From assembly GCF_029338355.1 (NCBI RefSeq), contig NZ_CP119803.1, positions 62,001 to 126,000 of the forward strand: a DNA stretch of 64,000 nt. The letters run 5' to 3'. This DNA comes from Halosegnis marinus. GTDB taxonomy: Archaea > Halobacteriota > Halobacteria > Halobacteriales > Haloarculaceae. Under the pieces are notes generated by a model. That model ran no database searches and was not told the DNA's origin. It saw nothing but the letters and a program-made list of their open reading frames with translations. Positions within the stretch are counted from its first letter, which is position 1; each line of letters begins with the position of its first letter. Below are positions 17,631 through 26,919 of this stretch, piece after piece. Position numbers and translations under genes: made by a program.

Positions 17631-17982
17631 TTATGTTTGAATTGACTCTCGCTCGGCGAATTCACGGCCAGCAAGCCCTTCGACGCGCATGATATGTTCG
17701 ACGAGCTCGCTGTCCATGTTGATCTCGTACATCGGTCCACCACCGACTTCGCGCGTCTTGACGACGATATTCAGCTCCTGGAGCGCGTCAATGTGATCAT
17801 ACACGGTGGTTCGCGCGACGCCAGCGATCCTGCATGTCGCTGACATTCAGATCTCGACCATGCTCGCTGCAGAGCGCGGCGATCAATCTTGTCCGGGCGG
17901 TGTCGCCGAAGACTGCCGGCAGTGAGGTGCCATCTGCGTGGGCCATCTCGTCTATCGGCTCCTCGCCTAGGTGTGGTTCCAT
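17631..17982 (-). pseudogene. Frameshifted winged-helix regulator beside the array
   Basis: Two overlapping frames together make one haloarchaeal winged-helix regulator of about 115 residues. The N-terminal part runs from the ATG at 17982 through TARTRLIAALCSEHGRDLNV; the C-terminal part continues in another frame with CRIAGVARTTVYDHIDALQE and the wing VVKTREVGGGPMYEIN. The break is near 17835-17845, where GACATGCAGG would need two more bases (GACATCTGCAGG) to stay in frame. Unless this is a sequencing error the gene is dead. The family is common in haloarchaea as a small DNA-binding regulator. It starts 12 bases past the last CRISPR repeat, converging with it. Confidence 0.7.
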
Positions 17983-18036
17983 ACTAGCGCCACGAGTTGA
18001 GGACGGATTGAAACAGACGCATGAAAATATCAGATC

Positions 18037-18366
18037 ATGCCAACAGGCGAAGATGGGTTCGCCCGAGCGATCGCGATGGCAGTCAATGGCGTCGTCGTCA
18101 GTGCCATTGGAAGCGTCTTGGTCGGTTCAGGCATCGTTCCGCAGTGGGTGTTCTCGGTGACTGCGGTTGTCTCCATCATTGGGGTCGTGCTCACCATCGA
18201 CGCGTCACGCTACTGGCCGTTTGCCTATCTCAGTGGGTTCGTGATTGGCATGGGCGTGATACTACCCGCGCTCAACGATACGCCATTCATCGGGCCGGGG
18301 GACTGGCTCCTCTATGGTGGCGCGGCGGTGGGGGCCGTCGCCCTCCGCGTCTGGATTCATTGGTAA
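18037..18366 (+). CDS. Small membrane protein
   Basis: A 109-residue protein with four likely membrane helices (about residues 12-32, 36-54, 60-80 and 88-108) linked by very short loops; the only charged parts are the N-terminal MPTGEDGF and single residues in loops. No motif recognised. The gene is isolated between the broken regulator and the DUF1156 methyltransferase, from which a 114-bp gap with a palindrome separates it. Confidence 0.6.
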   Translation: MPTGEDGFARAIAMAVNGVVVSAIGSVLVGSGIVPQWVFSVTAVVSIIGVVLTIDASRYWPFAYLSGFVIGMGVILPALNDTPFIGPGDWLLYGGAAVGAVALRVWIHW

Positions 18367-18406
18367 CTGCAGAGTCTAATTGAGGGCAGGTACCAGAGAT
18401 ACGCCC

Positions 18407-18425
18407 GTTCGTAGAAGCTACGAAC
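18407..18425. promoter_or_regulatory. Palindrome GTTCGTAG-AAG-CTACGAAC upstream of the methyltransferase
   Basis: A perfect 8-bp inverted repeat with a 3-base centre lies 55 bases before the start codon of the DUF1156 methyltransferase, followed by a TATA-like CATTTATACC at about 18440-18450. Position next to the promoter suggests an operator. The same palindrome occurs at 2475, 54681 (variant) and 54773. Confidence 0.6.
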
Positions 18426-18480
18426 AAGCCGACGTGTCACACATTTATACCACCAGCCAGCTTGGGTATCCTCAATTAGG

Positions 18481-21192
18481 ATGTCCCAGGAGCCAGATCA
18501 ACGGGAGCGTACCGAATTCCCGATCGAGCGCGGGTTTCCTATCGAACAATTGAATGACATTGCAGAAAAGGAGAGCTACGGTGGGGCCCGCCAATGGTAC
18601 CGGCCGATTTACACCATGCACAAGTGGTGGGCTCGACGTCTCGGTAGTGTCTTTCGGGCGATCTCTCTGTACTCGTTACTTGATGATCCGGCCGATGTCG
18701 ACGTGTTTGAACCGGGAGCAGACAGCCAGCTTGGGGACTTTACAAGTGGCGCCCCCGACATCGCGAATCTAATCGATGAGATATCGCTAGAGCAATCGGA
18801 TAGCCTCTGGTCGCTGTATCCGAAGGATGTTCGACTAGGCGACAAGAAGGTTCTCGATCCGTTCATGGGCGGCGGAACGTCCTTGATCGAGGCGTCGCGA
18901 TTTGGCGCCGAAGTACACGGGCAAGATATCAATCCTGTCGCATGGTTCATTTCGAAGAAGGAGGTAGACACTGGACACACTGACCCCGAGGCGCTCCAGG
19001 ATGCTTACGAAACGATCGAGGAGAGCGTCAAGGAGGAGCTGAAAAGTCACTACAAGACACGCTGTCCGAACGAACCAGACACCCACGATGCTGATCTGAT
19101 GAACAGCTTGTGGGTCAAGCAGCTTGACTGTACGTCGTGTGGTGAAGTCGTCCCTCTATTCGGCGATTATCGAGTCGGGAAGGGCCGGTTTGATCACGAT
19201 GACAAGTACCACGTGTACTGTCCTGATTGCGAATCAGTCGTACTCTGTGACGATTGGCGGAGTGAGTCTACGTGCGGGAATTGTGGGTACGAGTTCATCC
19301 CGCAGGAGGGGACCGTCTCCGGCAGCAAGTACACGTGCCACGACTGCGGCCACAAGTACAGTGTTACGGAGGCGATTCAAGAGCAAGATGGCTATAAGCT
19401 GAAGTACTACGCAACTGAGTACCATTGTCCTGACTGCGAGGAGGACAAATCCTACGGGAGAAGTGCAGCAAAGGGGTATCGCGCAGCCACTGACTTCGAT
19501 ATTGACCAGTTCGAGGCTTCAAAGGCTGAGTGGCAACAGCGCGACGAACTTCACCAGTACGTGCCCACCGAGGAGATCCCCAAAGGAGCGATTACTGTTT
19601 CGTCCAGCATCAACGGGAATGACGTCTTCCAACATGGCTACGAGACATGGGCAGATATGTTCAATGAGCGCCAGAAGCTCTGTCTGGCCACAATCTTATC
19701 TGAGATTGATGCTATCGAAAATGAAAACGCTCGAGAGTATCTCCTCCTCACGTTTACCGACTTCCTGTGCCGCAATTCGATGATGTGTGCGTACAGTCAG
19801 TCGGCAAACCAGGTGAACCACCTGTTCAAGACGAATTCGTTTGATCCCCCAATGCGGCCGACAGAGAGTAATGTCTGGGGCGCTGATTACGGCACCGGAA
19901 CGTTTGAATCCACGTGGCGGAAGGTGATCCGTGGTGTCAAGTGGGGTCGAGAGCCCACGGACCGGTACATCGAGTATCCGGATAAAGACGGATACCCAAT
20001 GGTGCCAAGAAGTGCCAGCCGTCAAGAACCGGACACAATTGAAACAGAGCCGTTTAACTACCCGGTGGGGCAGAACACGACGGTCTCACAGGGGGATGTC
20101 AGATCGATCAGCGCCACTGACGAGTATGACGCGATTATCACGGACCCGCCATACTATGACAATGTCATGTATGCAGATCTCTCCGATTATTTCTATGTCT
20201 GGCAGAAGATCCTGCTTGAGGACGAATACGAGTGGTTCGAGGACGATCAGACGCCAAAGCAGGAGAGTATCGTAACAAACCCGTTCTTAGGCAAAGACGA
20301 GGAGGACTTTGAATCAGATCTTCACGAAGCCTTCAGCGTGCTTCGCGAGGCGATCAAGGAGGACGGCATCCTCACGTTCACATATCACCACAGCGGGCCG
20401 GAGTCGTGGGGTGAGCTCCTCCAGTCACTCTGTGAAGCTGGCTTCGAAGTCACGGCTACATACCCGATTTCCGTAGATATTGCAAAGTTCATTGGCGGGG
20501 AGACAGTCGATTTCGACATCGTCATTGTCGCTCGGCCAGCCGGCGACAAAGAGCAGATCTCGTGGCGGAACCTCCGCCGTAAGATCATGCGTACCACGAA
20601 ACAGATCCACGCTCGCCTCACCGAAACACGAGATCTCTCAGAGGCGAATATCAGCGTCATTGAGATGGGCCGTGCGTTTCACGAATATTCGAAGTATCAC
20701 GGGGAGGTTCGGCGCGGCGACGAGATCATGGACGCAAAAGACGTCGTAGATGGAATCTACGGCATCCTCCGTGATGCGTCCGACATTGGGGAGCTAGATG
20801 TCTATCTCGATTTGGCCGATACTGCGTCGCCATCCTACAGCGACTTGAATATGCTCGTGAAGGGGACCGATGCGGATCCTGATCGAATGCGTGACATGAA
20901 GCTCTATCGGATGAATGGAAGTGATTTCGAGCTACTTGACTGGACTGACGACGACAGAATCGCATATATACAGTCCCGCGTGAACGGGGACGACGCGAGT
21001 CATTTGACTGCTCTGGACAAAGCACACTTCCTTCGGTATCGGTTCGAGCGGGGAGAAACGACTGAGAACTATGTGAACAAGTGGGGGGTCCGTGACGGCC
21101 TGCGCGATATGTGTGAGTCACTGGCCGAGATCACTGGAGACGAGACCTATCGCCGACTACTGGGGGGCGACTCTTCGTTGAGCCAATACTAA
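18481..21192 (+). CDS. DUF1156-family DNA methyltransferase
   Basis: A 903-residue protein. The N-terminus matches the DUF1156 signature (FPIEQLNDIAEKESYGGARQ, then MHKWWARRLGSVFRA). The AdoMet site is split as in circularly arranged amino-methyltransferases: LDPFMGGGTSLIEA at residues 125-138 with the acidic residue in GQDINPVA, and the catalytic DPPYYDNVMY from residue 555. Between them (about 215-335) there are several CxxC knuckles (CTSCGE, CPDCES, CGNCGYEF, CHDCGHKY, CPDCEE), probably zinc ribbons that contact DNA. By family it should methylate an exocyclic amino group, probably N6-adenine, of DNA. Such enzymes occur in archaeal defence systems with a DUF499 ATPase and helicase; these are absent here, so it may work alone. 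Confidence 0.85.
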   Translation: MSQEPDQRERTEFPIERGFPIEQLNDIAEKESYGGARQWYRPIYTMHKWWARRLGSVFRAISLYSLLDDPADVDVFEPGADSQLGDFTSGAPDIANLIDEISLEQSDSLWSLYPKDVRLGDKKVLDPFMGGGTSLIEASRFGAEVHGQDINPVAWFISKKEVDTGHTDPEALQDAYETIEESVKEELKSHYKTRCPNEPDTHDADLMNSLWVKQLDCTSCGEVVPLFGDYRVGKGRFDHDDKYHVYCPDCESVVLCDDWRSESTCGNCGYEFIPQEGTVSGSKYTCHDCGHKYSVTEAIQEQDGYKLKYYATEYHCPDCEEDKSYGRSAAKGYRAATDFDIDQFEASKAEWQQRDELHQYVPTEEIPKGAITVSSSINGNDVFQHGYETWADMFNERQKLCLATILSEIDAIENENAREYLLLTFTDFLCRNSMMCAYSQSANQVNHLFKTNSFDPPMRPTESNVWGADYGTGTFESTWRKVIRGVKWGREPTDRYIEYPDKDGYPMVPRSASRQEPDTIETEPFNYPVGQNTTVSQGDVRSISATDEYDAIITDPPYYDNVMYADLSDYFYVWQKILLEDEYEWFEDDQTPKQESIVTNPFLGKDEEDFESDLHEAFSVLREAIKEDGILTFTYHHSGPESWGELLQSLCEAGFEVTATYPISVDIAKFIGGETVDFDIVIVARPAGDKEQISWRNLRRKIMRTTKQIHARLTETRDLSEANISVIEMGRAFHEYSKYHGEVRRGDEIMDAKDVVDGIYGILRDASDIGELDVYLDLADTASPSYSDLNMLVKGTDADPDRMRDMKLYRMNGSDFELLDWTDDDRIAYIQSRVNGDDASHLTALDKAHFLRYRFERGETTENYVNKWGVRDGLRDMCESLAEITGDETYRRLLGGDSSLSQY

Positions 21193-21441
21193 TTCCTGCT
21201 TTCCTACTGGCATTTATCAAATACAGATACTGCGATGGGACCGAAGGTTCTCACCCAATCCGTGTGTTTACTAGAGAAGGCTAGCTTCGGCTAAGAAACA
21301 TTGTACCGAGGATGTATTGCTTAGCCAGGTATGATTCCAAAGACACTAAGTAGTGAACGAGGTTCCGACCCTCGCTAAGATAGACGGGCAACCAATCAGC
21401 GGCGACGACTACAAGGATCACCAAGGACCGGACGACGGCGC

Positions 21442-22602
21442 CTACGATTCAGTGCTCGTAAGTGGCCTGTCGAGGACGTCAAAGATATCTACGGCTTTGA
21501 ATTCCTGGTAGCGATCCTTCCCCGTTGTTTCCTCGAGAATCCCTTCAGCCTCCAGCTCTGCGATTGCACGCCGGGCCGTCGGTTGTGACACCCCGAGGAG
21601 CTCCTCGACATCAGTCGTCATCACGTAGGGCTGTTCGAACAATCGCATTGCAAGTCGGTCGGCAGCTGTCTGTTCCCGACCATACTGTCGTTCGTACTCT
21701 CGCTGCAGGCGTTGCAGTTCCCGCGTTCGCTCCTCGGCTTCGGCTGCCTGTGAGCGGATCCCCTCGATGAAAAAGCGGAGCCACGGCAACCACTCCCCGT
21801 ATTCGCTGACAGCGCGCATTCGCTCCGCATACTGGACTTTGTGTCGGTTGAAGTACGCGCTCGGGTAGAGGTATGGTCGCGACAGATATCCTTTGTCGAT
21901 CATCTGGAGCGTGATTAGAATCCGACCGAGCCGTCCATTACCGTCCTCAAATGGGTGGATTGTCTCAAACTGATAGTGGGCAATCGCGATCGCAAGCAGA
22001 TCATCGATCGACTGGTCGGTCGTGATGAAGTCGATGAGATTCTCCATCAACCCAGGCACCTTATCAGAGGCTGGAGGCACAAACGGCTCTTGGAAGCTCC
22101 CAGCTGGCGGGAGGTTCATCGGCCCGTTTCGGAACGCACCAGGGTGCTCGCAATGCCCACGTGCACCCTCCATCAGTGACGCATGCAGCTCTTGGAGGAG
22201 TTCGATCGAAATCGCCCTTCCGTCAGCGATTGCCTCAGCGCCCTGTTCAATCGTCCGCTCATAGTTGAGCGCTTCTTGAACGTCTTTTTTCACCGTTTGA
22301 CCGTGGTCGATTTCCTGTGTCCGGAATACTTGTTCAAGATCGGTGTCAGCGCCCTCAAGCACGACAGACTCGACGGCCTCTCGGCGGACCATCACCGTAT
22401 ACAGAAGTGGATTCGTGCGGGTCTCCTGGCCGATTCCTTTCAATTGACCTAGCTGTAAGACAGTATCTCTGAGCAACTGATGAAACTCACTATCCAATTC
22501 AAACGAAGCATCCGGTGGAAGTGGGTCAGGTGAGTAGTACGGCCGACGCCCGTACGGAATGTATTCCCCAGGGGCCTCCTCGGAGAGGGGTGTTTCTGCC
22601 AT
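21442..22602 (-). CDS. Fic-family AMP-transferase with N-terminal inhibitory motif and C-terminal winged helix
   Basis: A 386-residue protein when started at MAETPLSEEA; a longer frame to 22785 exists but adds sequence untypical for the family. The active-site motif HPFEDGNGRLGR lies at 216-227, with the catalytic His 216. Residues 79-84 (SVVLEG) fit the (S/T)xxxE(G/N) inhibitory helix, so it is a self-inhibited class II Fic protein. The C-terminus (about 325-386) is a winged helix: VEELLGVSQPTARRAIAELE and LEAEGILEETTG. By family it transfers AMP from ATP to a hydroxyl of a protein target, possibly itself or a DNA-associated protein. It sits between the methyltransferase and the cas region. 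Confidence 0.85.
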   Translation of the reverse strand: MAETPLSEEAPGEYIPYGRRPYYSPDPLPPDASFELDSEFHQLLRDTVLQLGQLKGIGQETRTNPLLYTVMVRREAVESVVLEGADTDLEQVFRTQEIDHGQTVKKDVQEALNYERTIEQGAEAIADGRAISIELLQELHASLMEGARGHCEHPGAFRNGPMNLPPAGSFQEPFVPPASDKVPGLMENLIDFITTDQSIDDLLAIAIAHYQFETIHPFEDGNGRLGRILITLQMIDKGYLSRPYLYPSAYFNRHKVQYAERMRAVSEYGEWLPWLRFFIEGIRSQAAEAEERTRELQRLQREYERQYGREQTAADRLAMRLFEQPYVMTTDVEELLGVSQPTARRAIAELEAEGILEETTGKDRYQEFKAVDIFDVLDRPLTSTES

Positions 22603-23046
22603 GTGTCTTACCTGGGTGCAGAATGCTCTAAGATAAATATCTGGCTGTGATTGAGGGTTAGAAGGATCCAATACCGTTGACTTCATATAGTTCCCCTTTT
22701 CGATCAGCGTCGCTAAGTAAGATCGAAGGTGGGCGGTGGGGAGCCAGCGCCACCCAACCGCGTCCAGAGGTGGGTATTGATACATCAGCTTGGCGGGAAT
22801 TATTCGATATCAATACCCAGATTTGAACAGCATCTATGCTGCCGACCGCCTTCTGTTGCCCGCGCTGCGTGACGCTATGACGACATAGGCGAAGAGAAGA
22901 GTTTGATACGGCCAACCAGTTCAACCTGATGGTAATCTAATTAGTTCTACCAACCGCCGGGACTATGCTGTAGCCCGTGATCGACCCACGGAGGGATCAC
23001 CAACCGCCAGGTAAATGCGATCATCGCGGCCACTGACTCCGGTGCC
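22603..23046. other. 444-bp region without a recognised gene
   Basis: No convincing coding sequence. On the minus strand the Fic frame stays open to 22785, but without similarity to the family. Two copies of CCAACCGCC near 22950 and 23001 are the only repeat seen. In haloarchaeal I-B loci the adaptation genes often stand downstream of cas3; nothing resembling cas1, cas2 or cas4 is detectable here. Confidence 0.5.
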
Positions 23047-23895
23047 CTAGGCCCCCGGGAAGTCGCCACCAAAGTGCTCAGTGGCGCGCTCACGGAACCA
23101 GTCAGCAAATTGGTCGTACTTCGGGTGGCCGTAGATCGCATCAGTGGCAGTCCGCCACAGGGCCCCATGGCGCGCAAAGTACACCCCGATCTCGTCGAAT
23201 TGAGACGGCACAGTCGTGTCGTCGGCTGCTAAATCTGTCAACACGGCGTATCCGACAAGCTGTCGCCAGTAGCCTACCTTCAGTGAGAGATCCTTGACTG
23301 TCTTAATATCCAGTAAGAGGCCGTCAAAGACGAGATCGGCATCGGCGCCATTGACCAATCGCGAGGCATCCCCGAACGTCGGATTCAACAGGACACTATC
23401 GGCGCCTCGAAACTCAGCTTCCGGAATAATCGCGAGCAGTTGCCGAAGGTCAGCGAGATCTCCTTCCGCATGTTCACCAAGCGACTCCGGTGGCCGGCCA
23501 GATCGATACACCCAATCAAACCTGGCCAGGTCGAGGGTCCCGCCGAGGAGCTCATCAGTCATCTCTCCCGACTCCAGATAGGCAGCATGCCGTTCCTCGA
23601 TCGCGTCAAGAAACGACTCAAGCGATTGTCCCTCGGGTGTTGCTGGGTCCATGGGCAGCGCTTGCGCGAGCTGTAACCCCTGGTGTGCAACCCATGGCTT
23701 GGTCTCTGCATCGGGATACTGTCGCTCAAGCCAAAACCGGAGGACGTAGTCGAATGCTGTTCCAATGAGCGCGTAGTTCCGAGTTTGAGGCTCGGCTCGC
23801 CGCGGTACCTCCATGGCAAACTCGGGCTTCGGAAACGTCTGGTCCAGGAGGATCCGAAGCTCACCGTCATCGCTGAGAAAGCTCGTCAGGCTCAT
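23047..23895 (-). CDS. PD-(D/E)XK nuclease-like protein next to cas3
   Basis: A 282-residue protein. The motif region reads NGADADLVFDGLLLDIKT, with Asp 187 (or 185) and Asp 196-Ile-Lys 198 as the likely metal and catalytic residues, followed by WRQLVGYAVLT, the helix usually seen after this core. It starts 168 bp beyond cas3 in the same direction. It takes the place where cas4 might be expected, but it has no cysteine cluster, so it is not a typical Cas4. The N-terminal half is helical and of unknown role. It may be a stand-alone defence nuclease or a protein tied to the CRISPR locus. Confidence 0.65.
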   Translation of the reverse strand: MSLTSFLSDDGELRILLDQTFPKPEFAMEVPRRAEPQTRNYALIGTAFDYVLRFWLERQYPDAETKPWVAHQGLQLAQALPMDPATPEGQSLESFLDAIEERHAAYLESGEMTDELLGGTLDLARFDWVYRSGRPPESLGEHAEGDLADLRQLLAIIPEAEFRGADSVLLNPTFGDASRLVNGADADLVFDGLLLDIKTVKDLSLKVGYWRQLVGYAVLTDLAADDTTVPSQFDEIGVYFARHGALWRTATDAIYGHPKYDQFADWFRERATEHFGGDFPGA

Positions 23896-24063
23896 TGCGC
23901 TATCTCAAGCATCCACCGCCCAATCCCAGAGTGAATGGGCCAGTGCGGACAGGTTGGACTACTCATGCTCATCTCATCGATGATACACAACATAATAGCT
24001 CGCGGTGACAACCTGTCGACGACGAACCAGAGCGGAGGAAATCCTCTACCGCAGTAGCTCCGG

Positions 24064-26916
24064 TTACGAGTAGGTAAATTGGCCACTCACGCCCTCCTCG
24101 GTGCCGATAAAACCACCATCCTCCAACTGGTAGCGTGCTCGATCCTCCGACCCGAAGTGAGCGAGCACGCGGACTCCTTCGGGATCACTGGGTGGCCTGC
24201 CATCAACCCGCGGATGCGCACGTAGTGCATCGTCGAACGAAGAAACAGGCACCGACACTCGGAGATCGTTGAACTCCTTCAGTCGGTCGAAGCCAGCCCC
24301 GCGGTCACCAGTAGCCAGCGCGTCCATGAGCGCCTCCAGTCGGCGTCTGTCGGCATCCGTCACGGCCACAAGGACATCGACCGTCTCGTAGGACTGATCG
24401 ATCAGCGATTCAAACCCGAGCGTCTCAGCCTCCGCGTCATCGACGAGCTGGCACAGCTCCGCATCGAAGTACTCACCCTCAGCGACGAAATCGAAGTAAT
24501 CAGGCACAGCCTCCCGCTCGAACGTCGTCGCCGTGATGGATCCATCCGATGTCGCATCGCGATGACTCACGAGGAGCTCTGCGACGTAGCTGAGCACCCG
24601 TGGCTCGTAGATGTATTTCGATGGAAGCTCATCTGCATCACTGTCTGGATCTGCCTCCGAGACCGGTGCGAGCGTCCAAATCGTTACTTCGCCAGCTTCA
24701 CTGCCCCATTCGAAGGAGCGATTACACCGGCCGGCCGTCTGGACGATGCTGTCCATCGGTGCGATATCGCGATAGGCGTGCGCGAAGCTGATGTCGACAC
24801 CCGCTTCGATCGCCTGGGTCGACACAAAGACAAATGGATGATCAGCCGTTGTCAGGCGGTCAGCCATCTGGATCAAGACACGACGATCAAGGGGCCGGAA
24901 CCGTGAGCTGAACGTCCCCACGACTGCATCTGGGGCCATATCTGTTGCTACCCAGCTATCATCGTCCGTCTCAGTGAAGCCGAGCTGTTGGAGGGCTCGT
25001 GTTGCAACCGCCTCAGGATCGGGAAGCGATTCACCGCCAGTATCGAGCGACTGCAGCGCGCTTTTACAAACGGCACCGAGGTGAGTCACCGATGCATCCC
25101 GGCTATCGAACGCCGCCTCAACAGCCGTCGCGAGCGTCTGCCCACTCGCGATGGTGTTGCAGACGCTCACGACCGACTGGCCAGCGCCCTGGAGGGCTGA
25201 CTCGACGATATCGCTGGCTGCCTCCGAATATCCAATCGGCTGGGCATCTTCCCCCGGCAGCCACTGATCAACAGAGGAGTGGACATCATAGGTCACGCGG
25301 GCAGCTGCATCGTAGGCGTACTCCTCGAGTCCTCCCTGTGACCCAGATCGTGCCGTCTCATCCGACGCCGACTGCTCACCACTCAACAGCGAGTACGTGT
25401 CGAACCCACCCTGGGTGAACAGTGTCGGCTGCGTCGCCGTCATCGAGATGATCCGCGCATCGAACGTGTCGATCAACAACCGAGACAGCCGGCGAATCGT
25501 TGGCCACCATCGGAGCGGCAGCGTCTGTGGCTCATCCAGGATGATTACGGCGTCATGTAGCGCCGGGAGTTTGAGGCCCTCCGAATTCGTCGGGCCAGCC
25601 AAGCTCTCGAAGAGCTGTACAAAGGTCGTCAGGACGGCGCCCGAGCGCCAGCTTTCTGCGAGGAGCTCCGCTCGTCGGTAATCCACATTGCCAAGCGGCG
25701 CACCATCCTCGCCTCGTTCGGTATCGAGGTACGTCATCGTCTCCGAGAGATAGTGGTGGACGGTGAACGTCGGGCCAAGCGGGTCGGCATTGAAGATCTC
25801 CTCGTCTTCGAAGATCTCCCGCGTTTGCTCGATAATCGAGGTGTACGGCAGCGCGTAGATGATCGGTGGCGGACTGTCACGGTCGCGATCTGTTTGCAAT
25901 CGGTCGGCCAGCTCGAAGGCGCCGGTGAGCCCACTGAAGGTCTTGCCCAGCCCAGTCGGGAGCGTCAAGAGTCCGACATCGTGGTCCGCAACCGCCGCCG
26001 CATTCGCTCGGACACGTTGTCGACCCGCCTCCCGGAGCGCGTTCAACGAGGCTTCGTCTGTTGGGTCGACATCGCCTTGCATCGCCTCACGAACCGCAAC
26101 CTCCGTATTTCGATGGCTTTGCTCTTGTTGATCCTCGAGGTAGCGATCTATCGAATCAATGGAAAGGGGCTCGGGCTCAAGCGCTTCCATCCCGATCTGG
26201 CCGGCAGCCGACTTATCGGCCAGCGTGAGCGCGCTCCAGTAGCGCACCATCTTGTCGTAGGTGCCATCGGGGATGCGTTTAGGGGCCGGATCCCACCCAC
26301 GCCCCATCCCCGAGACAGTGTCACCGAGCCTGTCAGGCAGGGCTCCCGACTCAAGCTGTTCGAAGAACGCTCCCCACGAGACTCGGCCGTTTGTCGCTCG
26401 CTCGAGCAGCTCATTCGCTTCACTCCGACAGGTAGTCGTCTGATCGATCATCGTCGCTTGCCGTCGTGCCCACGCATGCGAGCCATCGCTATCGAGTTCC
26501 GCAGTCAGCGTGTCTACTGTTCGGCCCGCGAGATTCGGAAGCTGGCCATGATGCCGAAGCACCGCCGCCCAGCCAGCAAGCTGCGTATCCTCCTCGACAC
26601 CAAGCGCCTGCAGCGCCGCAGCCGTCGCGTACGCGCCCAGACGGGCGTGATAACTGAGGCGGATTGGCTTCGGATCGGGCAGGCCACCGCGAATATATTG
26701 CTGGAATGGAGGAGCTACCTTCCCGAAGTCGTGCAACAGCCCGATCACACTGGCCACGGTGTTGGGGGCCAGGCCATCTGTACCGACTGGTTCATCGACA
26801 AAGTAACCGAGCGACAGCATCCGATCCCGCACTTGGTTTGCATGCGTCGCCAACAGCTCATCACCGCTATCGCGTTCGCGAGCGATCACCCGATCAAAGT
26901 CAGAAAAGTCGGCCAT
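24064..26916 (-). CDS. cas3: CRISPR-associated helicase-nuclease Cas3 (I-B)
   Basis: A 950-residue protein, last in the cas operon, starting 3 bp after the cas5 stop. The N-terminal HD nuclease has ATHANQV around His 25 and LLHDFGK with His 62-Asp 63, and further His at RHHGQ (121-123). The SF2 helicase follows: Walker A LPTGLGKT at 319-326, motif II IILDEPQT with Asp 461-Glu 462, motif III SMTATQPT near 491, and a late QTAGRCNRSFEWG as motif VI. In type I interference, Cascade recruits Cas3 to the R-loop, where it nicks and degrades the target DNA. All main motifs look intact. Confidence 0.95.
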   Translation of the reverse strand: MADFSDFDRVIARERDSGDELLATHANQVRDRMLSLGYFVDEPVGTDGLAPNTVASVIGLLHDFGKVAPPFQQYIRGGLPDPKPIRLSYHARLGAYATAAALQALGVEEDTQLAGWAAVLRHHGQLPNLAGRTVDTLTAELDSDGSHAWARRQATMIDQTTTCRSEANELLERATNGRVSWGAFFEQLESGALPDRLGDTVSGMGRGWDPAPKRIPDGTYDKMVRYWSALTLADKSAAGQIGMEALEPEPLSIDSIDRYLEDQQEQSHRNTEVAVREAMQGDVDPTDEASLNALREAGRQRVRANAAAVADHDVGLLTLPTGLGKTFSGLTGAFELADRLQTDRDRDSPPPIIYALPYTSIIEQTREIFEDEEIFNADPLGPTFTVHHYLSETMTYLDTERGEDGAPLGNVDYRRAELLAESWRSGAVLTTFVQLFESLAGPTNSEGLKLPALHDAVIILDEPQTLPLRWWPTIRRLSRLLIDTFDARIISMTATQPTLFTQGGFDTYSLLSGEQSASDETARSGSQGGLEEYAYDAAARVTYDVHSSVDQWLPGEDAQPIGYSEAASDIVESALQGAGQSVVSVCNTIASGQTLATAVEAAFDSRDASVTHLGAVCKSALQSLDTGGESLPDPEAVATRALQQLGFTETDDDSWVATDMAPDAVVGTFSSRFRPLDRRVLIQMADRLTTADHPFVFVSTQAIEAGVDISFAHAYRDIAPMDSIVQTAGRCNRSFEWGSEAGEVTIWTLAPVSEADPDSDADELPSKYIYEPRVLSYVAELLVSHRDATSDGSITATTFEREAVPDYFDFVAEGEYFDAELCQLVDDAEAETLGFESLIDQSYETVDVLVAVTDADRRRLEALMDALATGDRGAGFDRLKEFNDLRVSVPVSSFDDALRAHPRVDGRPPSDPEGVRVLAHFGSEDRARYQLEDGGFIGTEEGVSGQFTYS

Positions 26917-26919
26917 CGA

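Noticed and set aside
16918-17692. Open frames across the CRISPR array encoding repeated QTHRRGVEA or YRRTVEGLK
   Set aside because: They are translations of the CRISPR repeat itself, not a repeat protein.
22786-22924. Possible transposase remnant upstream of the Fic gene
   Set aside because: No transposase motif and no terminal inverted repeats or target duplication could be found.
23047-23895. Cas4 assignment for the nuclease after cas3
   Set aside because: No cysteine cluster for an iron-sulphur centre and the motif context differs from Cas4.
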